This document shows, one piece after another, positions 1-9,003 of a DNA stretch of 44,000 nucleotides (position 1 is the stretch's first letter; every line of letters starts with the position of its first letter). Source of the DNA: JAKJGV01 sp964617565 (GTDB lineage: Bacteria > Verrucomicrobiota > Kiritimatiellia > CAIQIC01 > JAGNIJ01); contig CAZTYH010000020.1 of assembly GCA_964617565.1 (NCBI GenBank), forward strand, positions 1 to 44,000, read 5' to 3'. The notes beneath the pieces were generated by a model that saw only the letters and a list, made by a program, of their open reading frames with translations, made no database searches and was not told where the DNA came from. The position numbers were made by a program, and so were the translations under genes.

Positions 1-511
1 CCCTGCGGAAATTATCTCTCCACATGAACATCGCTTTGTGATGCATGTTCCACAAAACAAGCGGCCGCGCCGCGCCCGGAACCTGAACGACAATGCGCTG
101 GGGGATACGTGAAAATTCCCTCGTTCCTTCCGGGGACGGAACGCTGTGAATGTCGGTGATCGGGAACCGGCTGAAGAAACCAACCACCATGTTGCCGGAA
201 AACGGACCGACCTCTCCCCAAGCCTTCGCGATGTATCCGAGTTCTTCTGCAAGCCGGCCCCACTCATTAAACGTGTCGCGCTTAAGTTCTTGGAAAGCAA
301 CAACATCCGCGTCCGCACGAGCCAGGATGGCTTTCAACGCCTCGTACTTTTCGCTACCCGGTTTTCCGACACCGTGTTCAACATTGTATGTAGCTATGCG
401 GACCTTTCGAGCGTCGGCGGAAAGGACAAGCAGGAGAACAAACAGAGATACGAAAGCTTGAGTTCGGCGCCTGATCCCATGAAATGATCGCGAATAATGG
501 GTGTTTGTCAT
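1..511 (-). CDS. Secreted endonuclease/exonuclease/phosphatase-fold hydrolase, 3' part beyond window
   Basis: The reading frame opens at ATG 509-511 and runs off the left edge. The N-terminus has a basic stretch, then a hydrophobic signal segment (SLFVLLLVLSADA). The mature part starts with KVRIATYNVEHG, the typical first strand of the EEP (DNase I/exonuclease III/sphingomyelinase) fold with its metal-site Asn. DADVVAFQELKRD follows, with the catalytic metal-binding Glu, then VVGFFSRFPI and LWNMHHKA, matching the order of EEP motifs. The active-site Asp/His motifs near the C-terminus lie outside the window. The substrate could be nucleic acid, a phospholipid head group or a phosphorylated sugar, and cannot be told. 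No strong Shine-Dalgarno is seen upstream of 511. It is divergent from the gene at 644 across 132 bp. Confidence 0.75.
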   Translation of the reverse strand, partial: MTNTHYSRSFHGIRRRTQAFVSLFVLLLVLSADARKVRIATYNVEHGVGKPGSEKYEALKAILARADADVVAFQELKRDTFNEWGRLAEELGYIAKAWGEVGPFSGNMVVGFFSRFPITDIHSVPSPEGTREFSRIPQRIVVQVPGAARPLVLWNMHHKAMFMWRDNFRR

Positions 512-643
512 AATGCCTTGGCCAGAAACTTAAAGGATATGGGCAACGAGCCAGCTTGTTAACCGCTGTCGAGCAGTATGGTTGCGGGACCGGCTGGTTG
601 ATGATAAGGAAAAGCAACAACACCGATACAAAAGGAACAGTGG

Positions 644-1867
644 ATGACGGTTAGGGTCTGCAGAGTCTTTTTCCCCTTGGCAATGGGTGTGCTTATTGCC
701 GCTGCGCAACCGGCGGTGGGCTGGTTCCGTGGCGATGAATACGAGCAGCGCGATTTCGAAGTGGATGCGGAGTATTTCGTGGACCTCCTGCCGATCCTTC
801 CGAGAATCGAGGAGCGTCTCGCTTGGTGGAACGCCACCAACGCGTATGTTGGCGGCGCAGGATCCTATACTCGCCGTGATTTATTTAATCTGCAGAACCT
901 GAAGTTAGAGGTTCCGCTCGCACCGCCCGTTGGATTCCAATTCGAATTCATGGCGAACCAGGATTACGACGGGATATATCAGCATTATCTCCTTGGCTTG
1001 GATTGTGCGGTTAACGAGGCATGGACTGTTGCGCTGGTCGGGGAGCCTCTCGCGCGAAAAGAATATGCCGATGTAGGCGCCGCAGTCCGTCGCAAAGCAG
1101 GGCGATCACGACTGAACATCATGGCCCTCCTGCCGGATTTCTCCTTCAATCGAAAGAACGACATGGGCGGAACAATCGAAACAAAACCCGTCAATTTTCA
1201 GTTGGACATGCTGCAGGAAGTGTCTGAAAACGTGGATCTCTTTGTGCGGACGGACATGGATTTTCCTTCAAAAATACGGTTCATGAATGAGGAATTTGTC
1301 TTTGAATACGAATCGTGGAAACCTGGCGCCGGCCTGATCTGGCATAAAGGAACGGACGAGATTCTATGGGGTGAGATTGCCACAGAAGACACGGAAAAAG
1401 AGCGCGCAAGTTTCAGCGGAACGGCGCCGGAAGATTTTCGAACCGCAAGACGAGTGCGTCAGGGGCGGGTTGAATATGTTCGATATCCGGCCGGCAGAAA
1501 TCGTTGTTCGGTCGGTGCGCAATACGTTCATATTAGCGAAAATAATTCGTATCCGAACAAGCTGGATACAACCGGGTTGCTGCACGAGCTGGCACATACG
1601 ACGCGAATGATCTATGGCACGATGCGCAGGCCTGTCGGGAATTCGTTTTATGCGGAGACAGGACTGATTCTGGATTATGTCTTTCATACTGAAACGCAGC
1701 CGCTGGATGCGGAAAGAAAAAAATCGGACAGCAGCGGGCTTGAGGGAAAAGTGCCGTTCAGCATTGGCTGGCAGGGCAGGCATTATCGCTTCGATGCCGG
1801 AATTTCCGTACAGGTGGACGATGTTGCTTTCGGGGGCGGATATGCAACCGGGATGATTCTTTTCTAG
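644..1867 (+). CDS. Probable outer-membrane beta-barrel protein, unknown function
   Basis: 407 residues. The ATG at 644 has an AAAGGAA-type ribosome site about 10 bases upstream. An N-terminal signal segment (VFFPLAMGVLIAAAQPAVG) is followed by a Trp/Tyr/Phe-rich protein with many alternating hydrophobic/polar stretches (GFQFEFMANQDYDGIYQHYLLGLD; VEYVRYPAGRN; HYRFDAGISVQVDD). The chain ends in ...MILF, and a C-terminal Phe is typical of BAM-assembled barrels. I recognise no named family. Cargo or role is unknown. The next gene begins 10 bases downstream on the same strand, so the two are probably co-transcribed, which hints at an envelope or surface-glycan role. Confidence 0.6.
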   Translation: MTVRVCRVFFPLAMGVLIAAAQPAVGWFRGDEYEQRDFEVDAEYFVDLLPILPRIEERLAWWNATNAYVGGAGSYTRRDLFNLQNLKLEVPLAPPVGFQFEFMANQDYDGIYQHYLLGLDCAVNEAWTVALVGEPLARKEYADVGAAVRRKAGRSRLNIMALLPDFSFNRKNDMGGTIETKPVNFQLDMLQEVSENVDLFVRTDMDFPSKIRFMNEEFVFEYESWKPGAGLIWHKGTDEILWGEIATEDTEKERASFSGTAPEDFRTARRVRQGRVEYVRYPAGRNRCSVGAQYVHISENNSYPNKLDTTGLLHELAHTTRMIYGTMRRPVGNSFYAETGLILDYVFHTETQPLDAERKKSDSSGLEGKVPFSIGWQGRHYRFDAGISVQVDDVAFGGGYATGMILF

Positions 1868-1877
1868 CGAGGAAACC

Positions 1878-3152
1878 GTGACAGGCGAAATACCGACAGT
1901 TGGATGGGCGAAAAGGGTCCTTCGGGAATCGCTGGGTCCGCAGCCCCTTTCCGCAGGCGAAGAGGAGTATGTCCGGCGCCATGTCTCGCGATATATAAAC
2001 ACTTTAACGATTATGCCTTCCAAACCCGGAAGGCTTCTGGATGTCGGTTGTTTTCCCGGACATCTCAGCCTTCTTGCCGCAGCAAAAGGCTGGTCGGTCA
2101 GCGGTGTGAGCAGAATGGATGGACCATTCATCGGACCCTCTTTTGAAGATCGCATGAGGAGGAGGGGCATCTCGATTTCCAGTGTGGATGTTGAAAGAGA
2201 GACCTTTCCTTTTGGCGACGATCTCTTCGACGCCGTGCTCTTCAATGAAACCGTTGAGCATCTTCCCTTTAATCCCTACCACGCGTTCGATCAGATCTGG
2301 CGGGTGTTGAAGCCGGAGGGGACACTGATTTTCAGCGTACCGAATCTCGCGAGTTTCGATCATCGCTGGGCTCTTTTGAAGGGACGGACCATCTATCCGC
2401 TGCTGACGAAATCCCTGGGCGAAACTTTTCATTCCGACATCAGCCAGCGCCACATCCGCGAATACACACCGCAGGAATGCCGGTACCTGATGTCGGATCA
2501 AAACAAGTATCTGTACACGTTCAAAATCAAGAAGCTGATCATGGATCGCAGTTGGGACAGACTCTTCTATACGGAGCACGGATATGAACCGAGGATGGGG
2601 AACATTCGGATTGGAACCGTATTGAGAGCCCTTATTACGCGTCTGTTTCCCGGGACGCGATCCAATATTGTGATCGTGGCCACAAAGCCGGCATCCTATC
2701 TTAAAACGCCACAAATATCCTTTAAATCGGAGGGTTTCTATCCTGCAGAGCCGGCAGGCGCCGGCGATTCTTTTGTTCGGCAACCACTGGAAGCCTGCTG
2801 GACGGGCGCAGAGGCGTGCATCACGATTGAGCGCAGCAACATTGATCGCCCAATCCGAAAAATTGAGTTCCTGGGATGGTTGCCGTCACCACCGAGCCTG
2901 GGACCTGTTCGTATGCAAGTACTCGTCAACGAGGCAGCCGTGAACGACCTGGTTTTTACACCATCTTCAGAGCCGGCACGTATTTCGGTTGCGCTGCCAC
3001 GGCATGTCGGGGAATCCATGACGGACAAAACCGTCACAATCAAATTCACAACCAGCGGATGGAAGCCGAGTGAACACGGAATTCCCGCGGACAAGCGAAC
3101 GCTGGGTGTCATGATCTGTTTGCAGCAGCTCGCCGTTGTTTGTGCGGACTGA
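1878..3152 (+). CDS. SAM-dependent class I methyltransferase with C-terminal beta-rich domain
   Basis: 424 residues, GTG start at 1878 preceded by GAGGAAA. Residues ~45-220 form a Methyltransf_11/12-like Rossmann domain: motif I LLDVGCFPGHLS (53-64) binds SAM, and LFDAVLFNETVEHLPF carries the post-strand-4 motif. The segment from about 285 to the end (ending ...DKRTLGVMICLQQLAVV) is a separate beta-rich region resembling the appended domains of polysaccharide-modifying glycosyl/methyltransferases, where a 'W-P-x-x-x-G-x-x-x-D-x-R-x-L-G' ending is common. Methylation of a surface glycan or lipid-linked sugar is an inference. It sits 10 bases behind the probable outer-membrane protein gene, and its last 44 bp overlap the 3' end of the convergent pseudouridine synthase gene. 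Confidence 0.72.
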   Translation: MTGEIPTVGWAKRVLRESLGPQPLSAGEEEYVRRHVSRYINTLTIMPSKPGRLLDVGCFPGHLSLLAAAKGWSVSGVSRMDGPFIGPSFEDRMRRRGISISSVDVERETFPFGDDLFDAVLFNETVEHLPFNPYHAFDQIWRVLKPEGTLIFSVPNLASFDHRWALLKGRTIYPLLTKSLGETFHSDISQRHIREYTPQECRYLMSDQNKYLYTFKIKKLIMDRSWDRLFYTEHGYEPRMGNIRIGTVLRALITRLFPGTRSNIVIVATKPASYLKTPQISFKSEGFYPAEPAGAGDSFVRQPLEACWTGAEACITIERSNIDRPIRKIEFLGWLPSPPSLGPVRMQVLVNEAAVNDLVFTPSSEPARISVALPRHVGESMTDKTVTIKFTTSGWKPSEHGIPADKRTLGVMICLQQLAVVCAD

Positions 3153-3894
3153 AGCCCTCGCGCGAAGCGAGATTAACGAGACTGAGCACTTCATCTTTCC
3201 GGAGGTAGCGCCATTCGCCAAGGTTCAGCGCGCGCAGGGTCAACGTTCCAACGCTCACGCGCTGAAGCCGATTGATTTTAATTCCGAGCGCTTCGAACAT
3301 CCTGCGTACCTGGCGATTCCGGCCCTCCGAGAGCACGACTTCATAGCAGGAAGAGGACCCGCGACGGCCGTGAAGACAGATGCTTTTCAGCGTCAGCAAT
3401 TCACTCTCGCTTTTTACGCCCTTCTTTAATTGGCTGATATTCTCGGGCGTCAGCGATCCGTCAATCCATGCGCGGTATATCTTTTCCACCACGTGACGCG
3501 GATGGGCCAGCAGGTGCGCGAATTCGCCGTCATTAGTGAGTAGAAGAAGGCCCTCGCTGTTGCAGTCCAGCCGCCCGATACTGAAAAGACGCAGCCGATG
3601 GGGGAAGCTTTTGTCCTGACGGAGCAGGTCGAAAACGGTGGGCCGCTTTTCCGGGTCGCTGCTGGAGCAGATGTATCCCGGCGGCTTGTTCAGCGCCACG
3701 TAACATTTCTCCTCCCGCTCCAGGCGCCGGCCATCTACTTCAATGCGATCATGTTCGGGATCCACGGTCGTGCCCAGACGTGTCGCGGGCTGGCCGTTTA
3801 CGCGGACCCGGCCCTCGACAATAAGCTTCTCGCAGGCGCGACGCGATGCGACCCCGCATTCCGCTATATATTTCTGGAGACGTAAACGGGCCAT
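3109..3894 (-). CDS. RsuA/RluB/RluE-family pseudouridine synthase
   Basis: Converts a specific uridine of rRNA to pseudouridine in the cytoplasm. An N-terminal S4 RNA-binding domain (RLQKYIAECGVASRRACEKLI, with GRVRVNG) is followed by the catalytic domain. The signature IGRLDCNSEGLLLLTNDG carries the catalytic Asp (residue 110 from this start), and EGRNRQVRRMFEALG is the conserved C-terminal motif. I place the start at the internal Met of MARLRLQ (3894), about 261 residues, because family members start just before the S4 helix. The frame is open to 3957, and another Met lies at 3912. Which subgroup (RsuA on 16S, RluB/E/F on 23S) is not decided, though the length and S4 domain favour RluB-like. 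Confidence 0.88.
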   Translation of the reverse strand: MARLRLQKYIAECGVASRRACEKLIVEGRVRVNGQPATRLGTTVDPEHDRIEVDGRRLEREEKCYVALNKPPGYICSSSDPEKRPTVFDLLRQDKSFPHRLRLFSIGRLDCNSEGLLLLTNDGEFAHLLAHPRHVVEKIYRAWIDGSLTPENISQLKKGVKSESELLTLKSICLHGRRGSSSCYEVVLSEGRNRQVRRMFEALGIKINRLQRVSVGTLTLRALNLGEWRYLRKDEVLSLVNLASREGFSPHKQRRAAANRS

Positions 3895-4012
3895 GGATTT
3901 CCATAAATCCATACCGCATTGAAGACCGGACCTGCTACAAAAATGTTCGCGGACCAATTATTGCTATTCGTGCGAGTTCCCCCTATCCTTCGCCGCATAT
4001 CCGGAAATCACC

Positions 4013-6988
4013 ATGGCAATTCGCATCGAAATCGGCATGAAAAAAGGTGTGCGGGACGCTCGCGGGCGGGGCATTGCTTCCCGGGCGCGAAGCACCTTGC
4101 ACGTACCATTGAAATCGTGTGGCACGCGCGATGTTTATAAAGTGGATGTGCGGCTGTCGCCCGCGGAGAAACGCCGGGTCAAGGCGGCTTTTACCGATCC
4201 CGTCATCGCACGCTCGGCGTTTGGCAGGCTGAAGGCACCGGCGTTCGACTGGCTGCTCGAAGTCGGGTTCAAGCCGGGCGTGACGGATAACGTTGGCCGC
4301 ACGGCGCGCGCGGTGGTTGAGGATGTCGTGGACCGGCGGTTGTCCGATGAAGAAGATGTCTATACTTCTGTGCAGTATTTTCTGCGCGGGCCTGAACTTT
4401 CGCGCGACGACGCTCACCGGGTTGCGGTTGATCTCATCGCCAATACGCTGATTCATTCTGTGCAGATTTTTTCGCCGGATGAATGGCGCGCGGCGCCGGT
4501 GGACGAGAGTGTACCGGCCATTCGCGAAACGGCAGAGCCAAAGGTTCTCACCTATAATCTGAATGGCTCGGATGAAGAGCTGATGCGAATCAGCCGCGAA
4601 GGGATTTTGTCGCTGAGCATCGAGGAAATGCACGCGATACGCGATTACTTCGCGCGAGCGGAGGTGCGGGCAGCCCGGCAGGAACTCGGGCTGCCGGCGG
4701 AGCCGACGGACGTGGAGGTGGAGTGCATTGCGCAGACATGGTCGGAGCACTGCAAGCACAAGATCTTCTCCGCGCGTGTCCGTTACGAAGACGAAACCGG
4801 CAAGGAAGAATGGATTGATTCGCTCTTCAAAACGTATATCCGCGGAGCAACGGAAGAGATCGGGAAGCGCGTGGACTGGCTTGTCTCGGTCTTCAGCGAC
4901 AACGCGGGGATCATCCGCTTCAACGATCGCTACAATGTTGCGTACAAGTGCGAAACGCATAACAGCCCCTCAGCACTTGATCCGTATGGCGGCGCGATCA
5001 CGGGTATTGTGGGCGTGAATCGCGATCCGATGGGCACCGGCATGGGGTGCGAATTGCTTTGCAATACCTGGGGTTATTGCCTGGGTTCGCCTTTTTACTC
5101 CGGTGAAATGCCTGAGGGCTTGATGCATCCGCGGCGTATCCGCGATGGCGTGCATCAGGGCGTTATTGACGGGGGGAATCAAAGCGGCATTCCGTGGGTC
5201 CGCGGTTTCGAGCGTTTTGATGAAAGATATATCGGCAAGCCGCTGGTCTATTGCGGAACGGTCGGCCGAATTCCGCGCATGCTTCAAGGGCGTCCATCGG
5301 AACGAAAGGAAGTCAGCCCCGGCGACGCGATCGTGATGGTGGGCGGACGAATCGGCAAGGACGGCATTCACGGGGCGACCTTTTCCTCGGAAGAGCTGCG
5401 AAAGGAGTCGCCGGCGCAGGCCGTGCAGATCGGCGATCCGATCACGCAGCGCAAGATGTACGAATTCCTGGTGGAGGCGCGCGACCAGGGGTTGTATCGC
5501 GCGATCACGGACAACGGCGCGGGTGGCCTCAGTTCCTCGATCGGGGAAATGTGCCGGTTGAGTGGCGGCGCGGATCTGGACGTATCGTGCGCGCCGCTGA
5601 AGTACCAGGGCTTGCAACCGTGGGAAATTCTTCTGTCTGAAGCACAGGAGCGGATGTCGCTGGCCGTTCCGCAGGAGCAGGTTGGCGCATTCCTCGAGCT
5701 CGCACGCCGTCGAGACGTTGAGGCGACGGTTCTGGGGCGGTTCACCGACAGCGGCGCGTTCGTGGTTCGACACGGAGAACGCGTCGTCGGGCGCCTGGAT
5801 ATGGCGTTTTTGCATGACGGATGCCCCCGCATGACCATCGAAGCGAAGTGGACGCCGCCCGCTGTTTCAGCGCCGAAACCGCTGCGCAAGGGATCGAGGA
5901 CCAGGACGCTTTTTAAGATACTTGGAGCGCTGAACGTATGCTCTAAGGAGTTCAAATCGCGTATGTACGACGGGGAGGTTAAGGGCCTCAGTGTCGTGAA
6001 GCCGTTTGTCGGCGTGCATTCGGATGTCCCCAGTGATGCGACGGTGATGCGCGTGGAGCACGGGGCTCCGGAGGGAATCGTTCTTGCGGAGGCCATCAAC
6101 CCCTTCTACTCCGACATAGACACCTACTGGATGATGGCGTCGGTTATTGACGAGGCCGTCCGCCGCGCGATCAGTGTCGGCGCGCGACTCGATTGCATCG
6201 CCGGACTGGATAATTTCTGCTGGCCCGATCCGGTGCTTTCGGAGAAGACGCCCGACGGACCGTACAAGATGGCCCAGTTGGTGCGCGCCAACAAGGCGCT
6301 TTATGATTTCACCACCGCGTTCGGCGTACCTTGCGTATCGGGCAAGGACAGCATGAAGAACGATTCCGTGCGCGGCGGCCGCAAAATTTCAATTCCGCCG
6401 ACCGTGCTGTTCTCCACGATCGGCAGGATGGACGATGTGCGCCACGCCGTGACGATGCCGTTCAAGCAACCGGGCGATCTGATTTATGTCATCGGAAGCA
6501 CAAACGACGAACTAGGCGCATCGGAATTTCACCGCCTGCTCGCCGCGGAGCAGAATGCGCCGGAGCGCTTTGGCGGAATCATTCCGAAAGTGAACGCGGA
6601 GATTGCCCTGCGCATCTACCGCGCAATGGAATCGGCGATTGCGGCAGGCATCCTGCGCTCCTCGCACACGCCGTCGCTTGGCGGGCTGGCCGTCGCCTTC
6701 TCGCTGGCCGCGCTCGGAGGTGCCCTCGGGGCGGAGATTGATCTGTCGAAAGTGCCTGCACAGGAGGGGCTTGGGACGGATGCGCTGCTGTTTTCCGAGT
6801 CGAACAGCCGGTTTGTTGTTACCGTGGCGCCGGAAAAAGCGGGCGACCTCGAATCGTTGTTGTCCGGCATCCCGTTTGGATGTGTCGGGGCGGTAACGGC
6901 TTCCGGACTATTGAAGGTCGGCGAGATAATTGAAGCGGACCTGGAGGCGATGCGCCGCGCATTCAAGCGCACGTTGTGGGAGCTATGA
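4013..6988 (+). CDS. purL: Phosphoribosylformylglycinamidine synthase, PurS-PurL fusion
   Basis: 991 residues. It carries out the ATP-dependent conversion of FGAR to FGAM in purine biosynthesis, using ammonia from PurQ. The first ~75 residues (IEIGMKKGVRDARGRGIASRA...) look like a PurS unit. A linker follows, then the PurL catalytic part: QTWSEHCKHKIF (His of the FGAM synthase signature), ETHNSPSALDPYGGA (nucleotide/metal loop), TDNGAGGLSSSIGEMCRLSGG, and VSGKDSMKNDS in the second half. The length is between small PurL (~740) and large eukaryote/gamma-type PurL (~1300 with glutaminase), as expected for PurS+PurL without the glutaminase domain. purQ follows with a 4-bp overlap, completing the complex. 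Confidence 0.95.
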   Translation: MAIRIEIGMKKGVRDARGRGIASRARSTLHVPLKSCGTRDVYKVDVRLSPAEKRRVKAAFTDPVIARSAFGRLKAPAFDWLLEVGFKPGVTDNVGRTARAVVEDVVDRRLSDEEDVYTSVQYFLRGPELSRDDAHRVAVDLIANTLIHSVQIFSPDEWRAAPVDESVPAIRETAEPKVLTYNLNGSDEELMRISREGILSLSIEEMHAIRDYFARAEVRAARQELGLPAEPTDVEVECIAQTWSEHCKHKIFSARVRYEDETGKEEWIDSLFKTYIRGATEEIGKRVDWLVSVFSDNAGIIRFNDRYNVAYKCETHNSPSALDPYGGAITGIVGVNRDPMGTGMGCELLCNTWGYCLGSPFYSGEMPEGLMHPRRIRDGVHQGVIDGGNQSGIPWVRGFERFDERYIGKPLVYCGTVGRIPRMLQGRPSERKEVSPGDAIVMVGGRIGKDGIHGATFSSEELRKESPAQAVQIGDPITQRKMYEFLVEARDQGLYRAITDNGAGGLSSSIGEMCRLSGGADLDVSCAPLKYQGLQPWEILLSEAQERMSLAVPQEQVGAFLELARRRDVEATVLGRFTDSGAFVVRHGERVVGRLDMAFLHDGCPRMTIEAKWTPPAVSAPKPLRKGSRTRTLFKILGALNVCSKEFKSRMYDGEVKGLSVVKPFVGVHSDVPSDATVMRVEHGAPEGIVLAEAINPFYSDIDTYWMMASVIDEAVRRAISVGARLDCIAGLDNFCWPDPVLSEKTPDGPYKMAQLVRANKALYDFTTAFGVPCVSGKDSMKNDSVRGGRKISIPPTVLFSTIGRMDDVRHAVTMPFKQPGDLIYVIGSTNDELGASEFHRLLAAEQNAPERFGGIIPKVNAEIALRIYRAMESAIAAGILRSSHTPSLGGLAVAFSLAALGGALGAEIDLSKVPAQEGLGTDALLFSESNSRFVVTVAPEKAGDLESLLSGIPFGCVGAVTASGLLKVGEIIEADLEAMRRAFKRTLWEL

Positions 6989-7788
6989 GATTGATGAAGC
7001 CACCGATTCTCATCATCACCGGATATGGAGTCAATTGCGAAGCGGAGTCCCGCCATGCCTGGGAACTGGCCGGCGGAGCGCCTTCGCTTGTGCATCTCAA
7101 CGACCTTCTGGATCGGCCCGCAATATTGCACGACTATCGCGCGTTGATGTTCATCGGGGGGTTTTCATACGGTGACCACATGAGTTCCGGCCACGCGTTT
7201 GCGTTGCGCGTGCGGCATCGTTTAAGCGAGGACTTGCGACGCTTTATAGCGCAAGGCAAGCTCGTACTCGGGGTCTGCAACGGTTTTCAGATCATGGTGA
7301 AACTGGGACTTCTGCCCGGTCTCGACGGAGAGTTTTTCGAGCAGCGCGTGTCGTTGATGCAGAATGATTGCGGCGCGTTTCAGAATTTCTGGGTTACGCT
7401 TCGCTTCGAGCGCAGCTCCCGCTGCGTTTTCACACAGGGGCTTTCGACGCTTCCGTTACCGATTCGACACGGGGAAGGAAAGATCTTCACGCCGGATACG
7501 GAGTTGCTTAAACGGATGGAGGAAGAAGGGTGCGTGGCCTGTCGTTATGCGGATCCCGCGACGGGCGAGGCCACGGATAAGTTTCCTCATAATCCGAACG
7601 GATCGCTCAACGCCATCGCGGGCCTGTGCGATCCGAGCGGGCGGGTCTTCGGATTGATGCCGCACCCCGAGGCGTATCTCTATCCGGAAAACCATCCGCA
7701 ATGGGATTTCCAGCGACTGCGAGGCGAACTTCCCGAAAGTGGATTGGGCCTGCAGCTATTCCAGAACGCGATTCGCTATCTGCAATAA
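6985..7788 (+). CDS. purQ: Phosphoribosylformylglycinamidine synthase glutaminase subunit
   Basis: Class I glutamine amidotransferase that supplies ammonia to PurL. Visible motifs: ITGYGVNCEAE (N-terminal strand), FIGGFSYGD (oxyanion side), LGVCNGFQIM with the nucleophilic Cys, and LMPHPEAYLYPENHP with the catalytic His and Glu. I choose ATG 6985 because it overlaps the purL stop as ATGA, giving translational coupling. A second ATG at 6994 and a GTG at 6976 are in frame; GGGAG at 6978-6982 could serve either later start. From 6985 the protein has 267 residues, slightly longer than stand-alone bacterial PurQ (~225-230). The following gene is convergent, beginning 4 bases past the stop. Confidence 0.93.
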   Translation: MRLMKPPILIITGYGVNCEAESRHAWELAGGAPSLVHLNDLLDRPAILHDYRALMFIGGFSYGDHMSSGHAFALRVRHRLSEDLRRFIAQGKLVLGVCNGFQIMVKLGLLPGLDGEFFEQRVSLMQNDCGAFQNFWVTLRFERSSRCVFTQGLSTLPLPIRHGEGKIFTPDTELLKRMEEEGCVACRYADPATGEATDKFPHNPNGSLNAIAGLCDPSGRVFGLMPHPEAYLYPENHPQWDFQRLRGELPESGLGLQLFQNAIRYLQ

Positions 7789-7792
7789 GGCG

Positions 7793-8911
7793 TTACCTTC
7801 GCCACGAGGGGCCCTGGAAATCAACCGTTGGCCTGTTGGGCGCAACCACCGGAAACTGCGCCGGAGCGCTTGGCGATACACCAAATGAATCACGGCCGAA
7901 TGACGATGCCGGGGGGGGCGATACAGCCCCGGGTGGCTCAAACGATTCAAACATGCTGCGCGGCGCCGGCGCCGGTCTTTCCCATGAGGACGAGAACGGA
8001 AGAGGTCCGCTTGCCTGGCTTGGGGAAAGGAGCGACGACGATGCGGACGGGGAAGAAGCGCCCATGCTGCTGCCCGGAAGGGAACGACGTGTTTCGATAT
8101 CCTTCGGCCTTGCCAGAAGAGCGGCTGTTTGGGGAAGAACGGTTTTCGGGCTGGCATCGAAATCCCGCGAGGAACCAGAGGACACAGAACCCGGGGAGGA
8201 GCCGGGCACGCCGGACATCAACGCCGGTTGTTCCGGAGCGCGCGCCATGGTGTCGGGCGCAACGGATGAGCTGCGGGGGTCGCGTCTTGACGGATCTTCT
8301 TCCAGGACGAGCATGCTTCTGACATCAGGCGTTGGGGCCTCTCTCAAAACGCCGCTGGAACTGGCTGATGGCAGCGCCGGTTGGGTAAGAAGTCCGCCCT
8401 GGGCCGACACGTTTTGAAGCAGGCGCTCCGTGGGAAGCATGAAGAGGTTCATATCTTCTTCTTTCGATTCTTCCTCGGCCTTGGATCGTTCCGCTTCCTG
8501 CTGCTCAAATACATCTCTTGCAAGCCAGCCCCATCCTGAATCGTCCCGGGCCGTTGCATCGTCGGCTTTCTTTTCCTCCTCTTCTGTGCTGAGGAGAATC
8601 CAGTTCCTGTTTCGCCGATCTTTTTCGCGGTCGCGATCGCGCCGTACAGGAGGTGGTTGGATTCTCTGCTGCGGCGAGATGTTGTCGAGCGGCATGACGT
8701 CGCTTTGTCTTAAACTCGGCTGCAGGCGGTCGCTCAACCGGGGTCGCTCCTCGGGCGTATCCACGGGGGCACGTACCTCGGTCGGCATGTTGTGCATCTG
8801 CACACGCCCGCTGTAAACGCGGGTCGGCCGTGACGTGGAGGGCGTTTCCTGCGCAAACGCGCACAAACAGCTCGAAACAACGGCAGGCAACAATATGTGC
8901 TTCACATCCAT
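7793..8911 (-). CDS. Secreted low-complexity Ser/Pro/Arg/Glu-rich protein, unknown function
   Basis: 372 residues from ATG 8911; an upstream in-frame start at 8947 would spoil the signal peptide. MDVKHILLPAVVSSCLCAFAQ is a clear signal sequence, and the Cys near the cleavage site leaves a lipoprotein possible. The rest is compositionally biased: a basic RRDRDREKDRRNRN segment, an acidic run TEEEEKKADD, a short conserved-looking GWGWLARDVFEQQEAERSK helix, then long Ser/Pro-rich disordered stretches to the C-terminus (QGPSWRR). No known domain is recognised. It is divergent from the subtilase at 9004 with 92 bp between starts. Codon bias matches neighbouring genes, so I consider it real although disordered. 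Confidence 0.6.
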   Translation of the reverse strand: MDVKHILLPAVVSSCLCAFAQETPSTSRPTRVYSGRVQMHNMPTEVRAPVDTPEERPRLSDRLQPSLRQSDVMPLDNISPQQRIQPPPVRRDRDREKDRRNRNWILLSTEEEEKKADDATARDDSGWGWLARDVFEQQEAERSKAEEESKEEDMNLFMLPTERLLQNVSAQGGLLTQPALPSASSSGVLREAPTPDVRSMLVLEEDPSRRDPRSSSVAPDTMARAPEQPALMSGVPGSSPGSVSSGSSRDFDASPKTVLPQTAALLARPKDIETRRSLPGSSMGASSPSASSSLLSPSQASGPLPFSSSWERPAPAPRSMFESFEPPGAVSPPPASSFGRDSFGVSPSAPAQFPVVAPNRPTVDFQGPSWRR

Positions 8912-9003
8912 ACACACGAGATTACCGCCGCTGCGTGGACCCGTCAAATACTGGGGCCGAGAGCCTTTCGGAAGTGGCGGAGTGCTGGTATGTTGTTTCT
9001 GTC

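Noticed and set aside
3895..3957. Longer start for the pseudouridine synthase at 3957
   Set aside because: The extra 21 residues are not part of the S4 domain and no ribosome site supports them.
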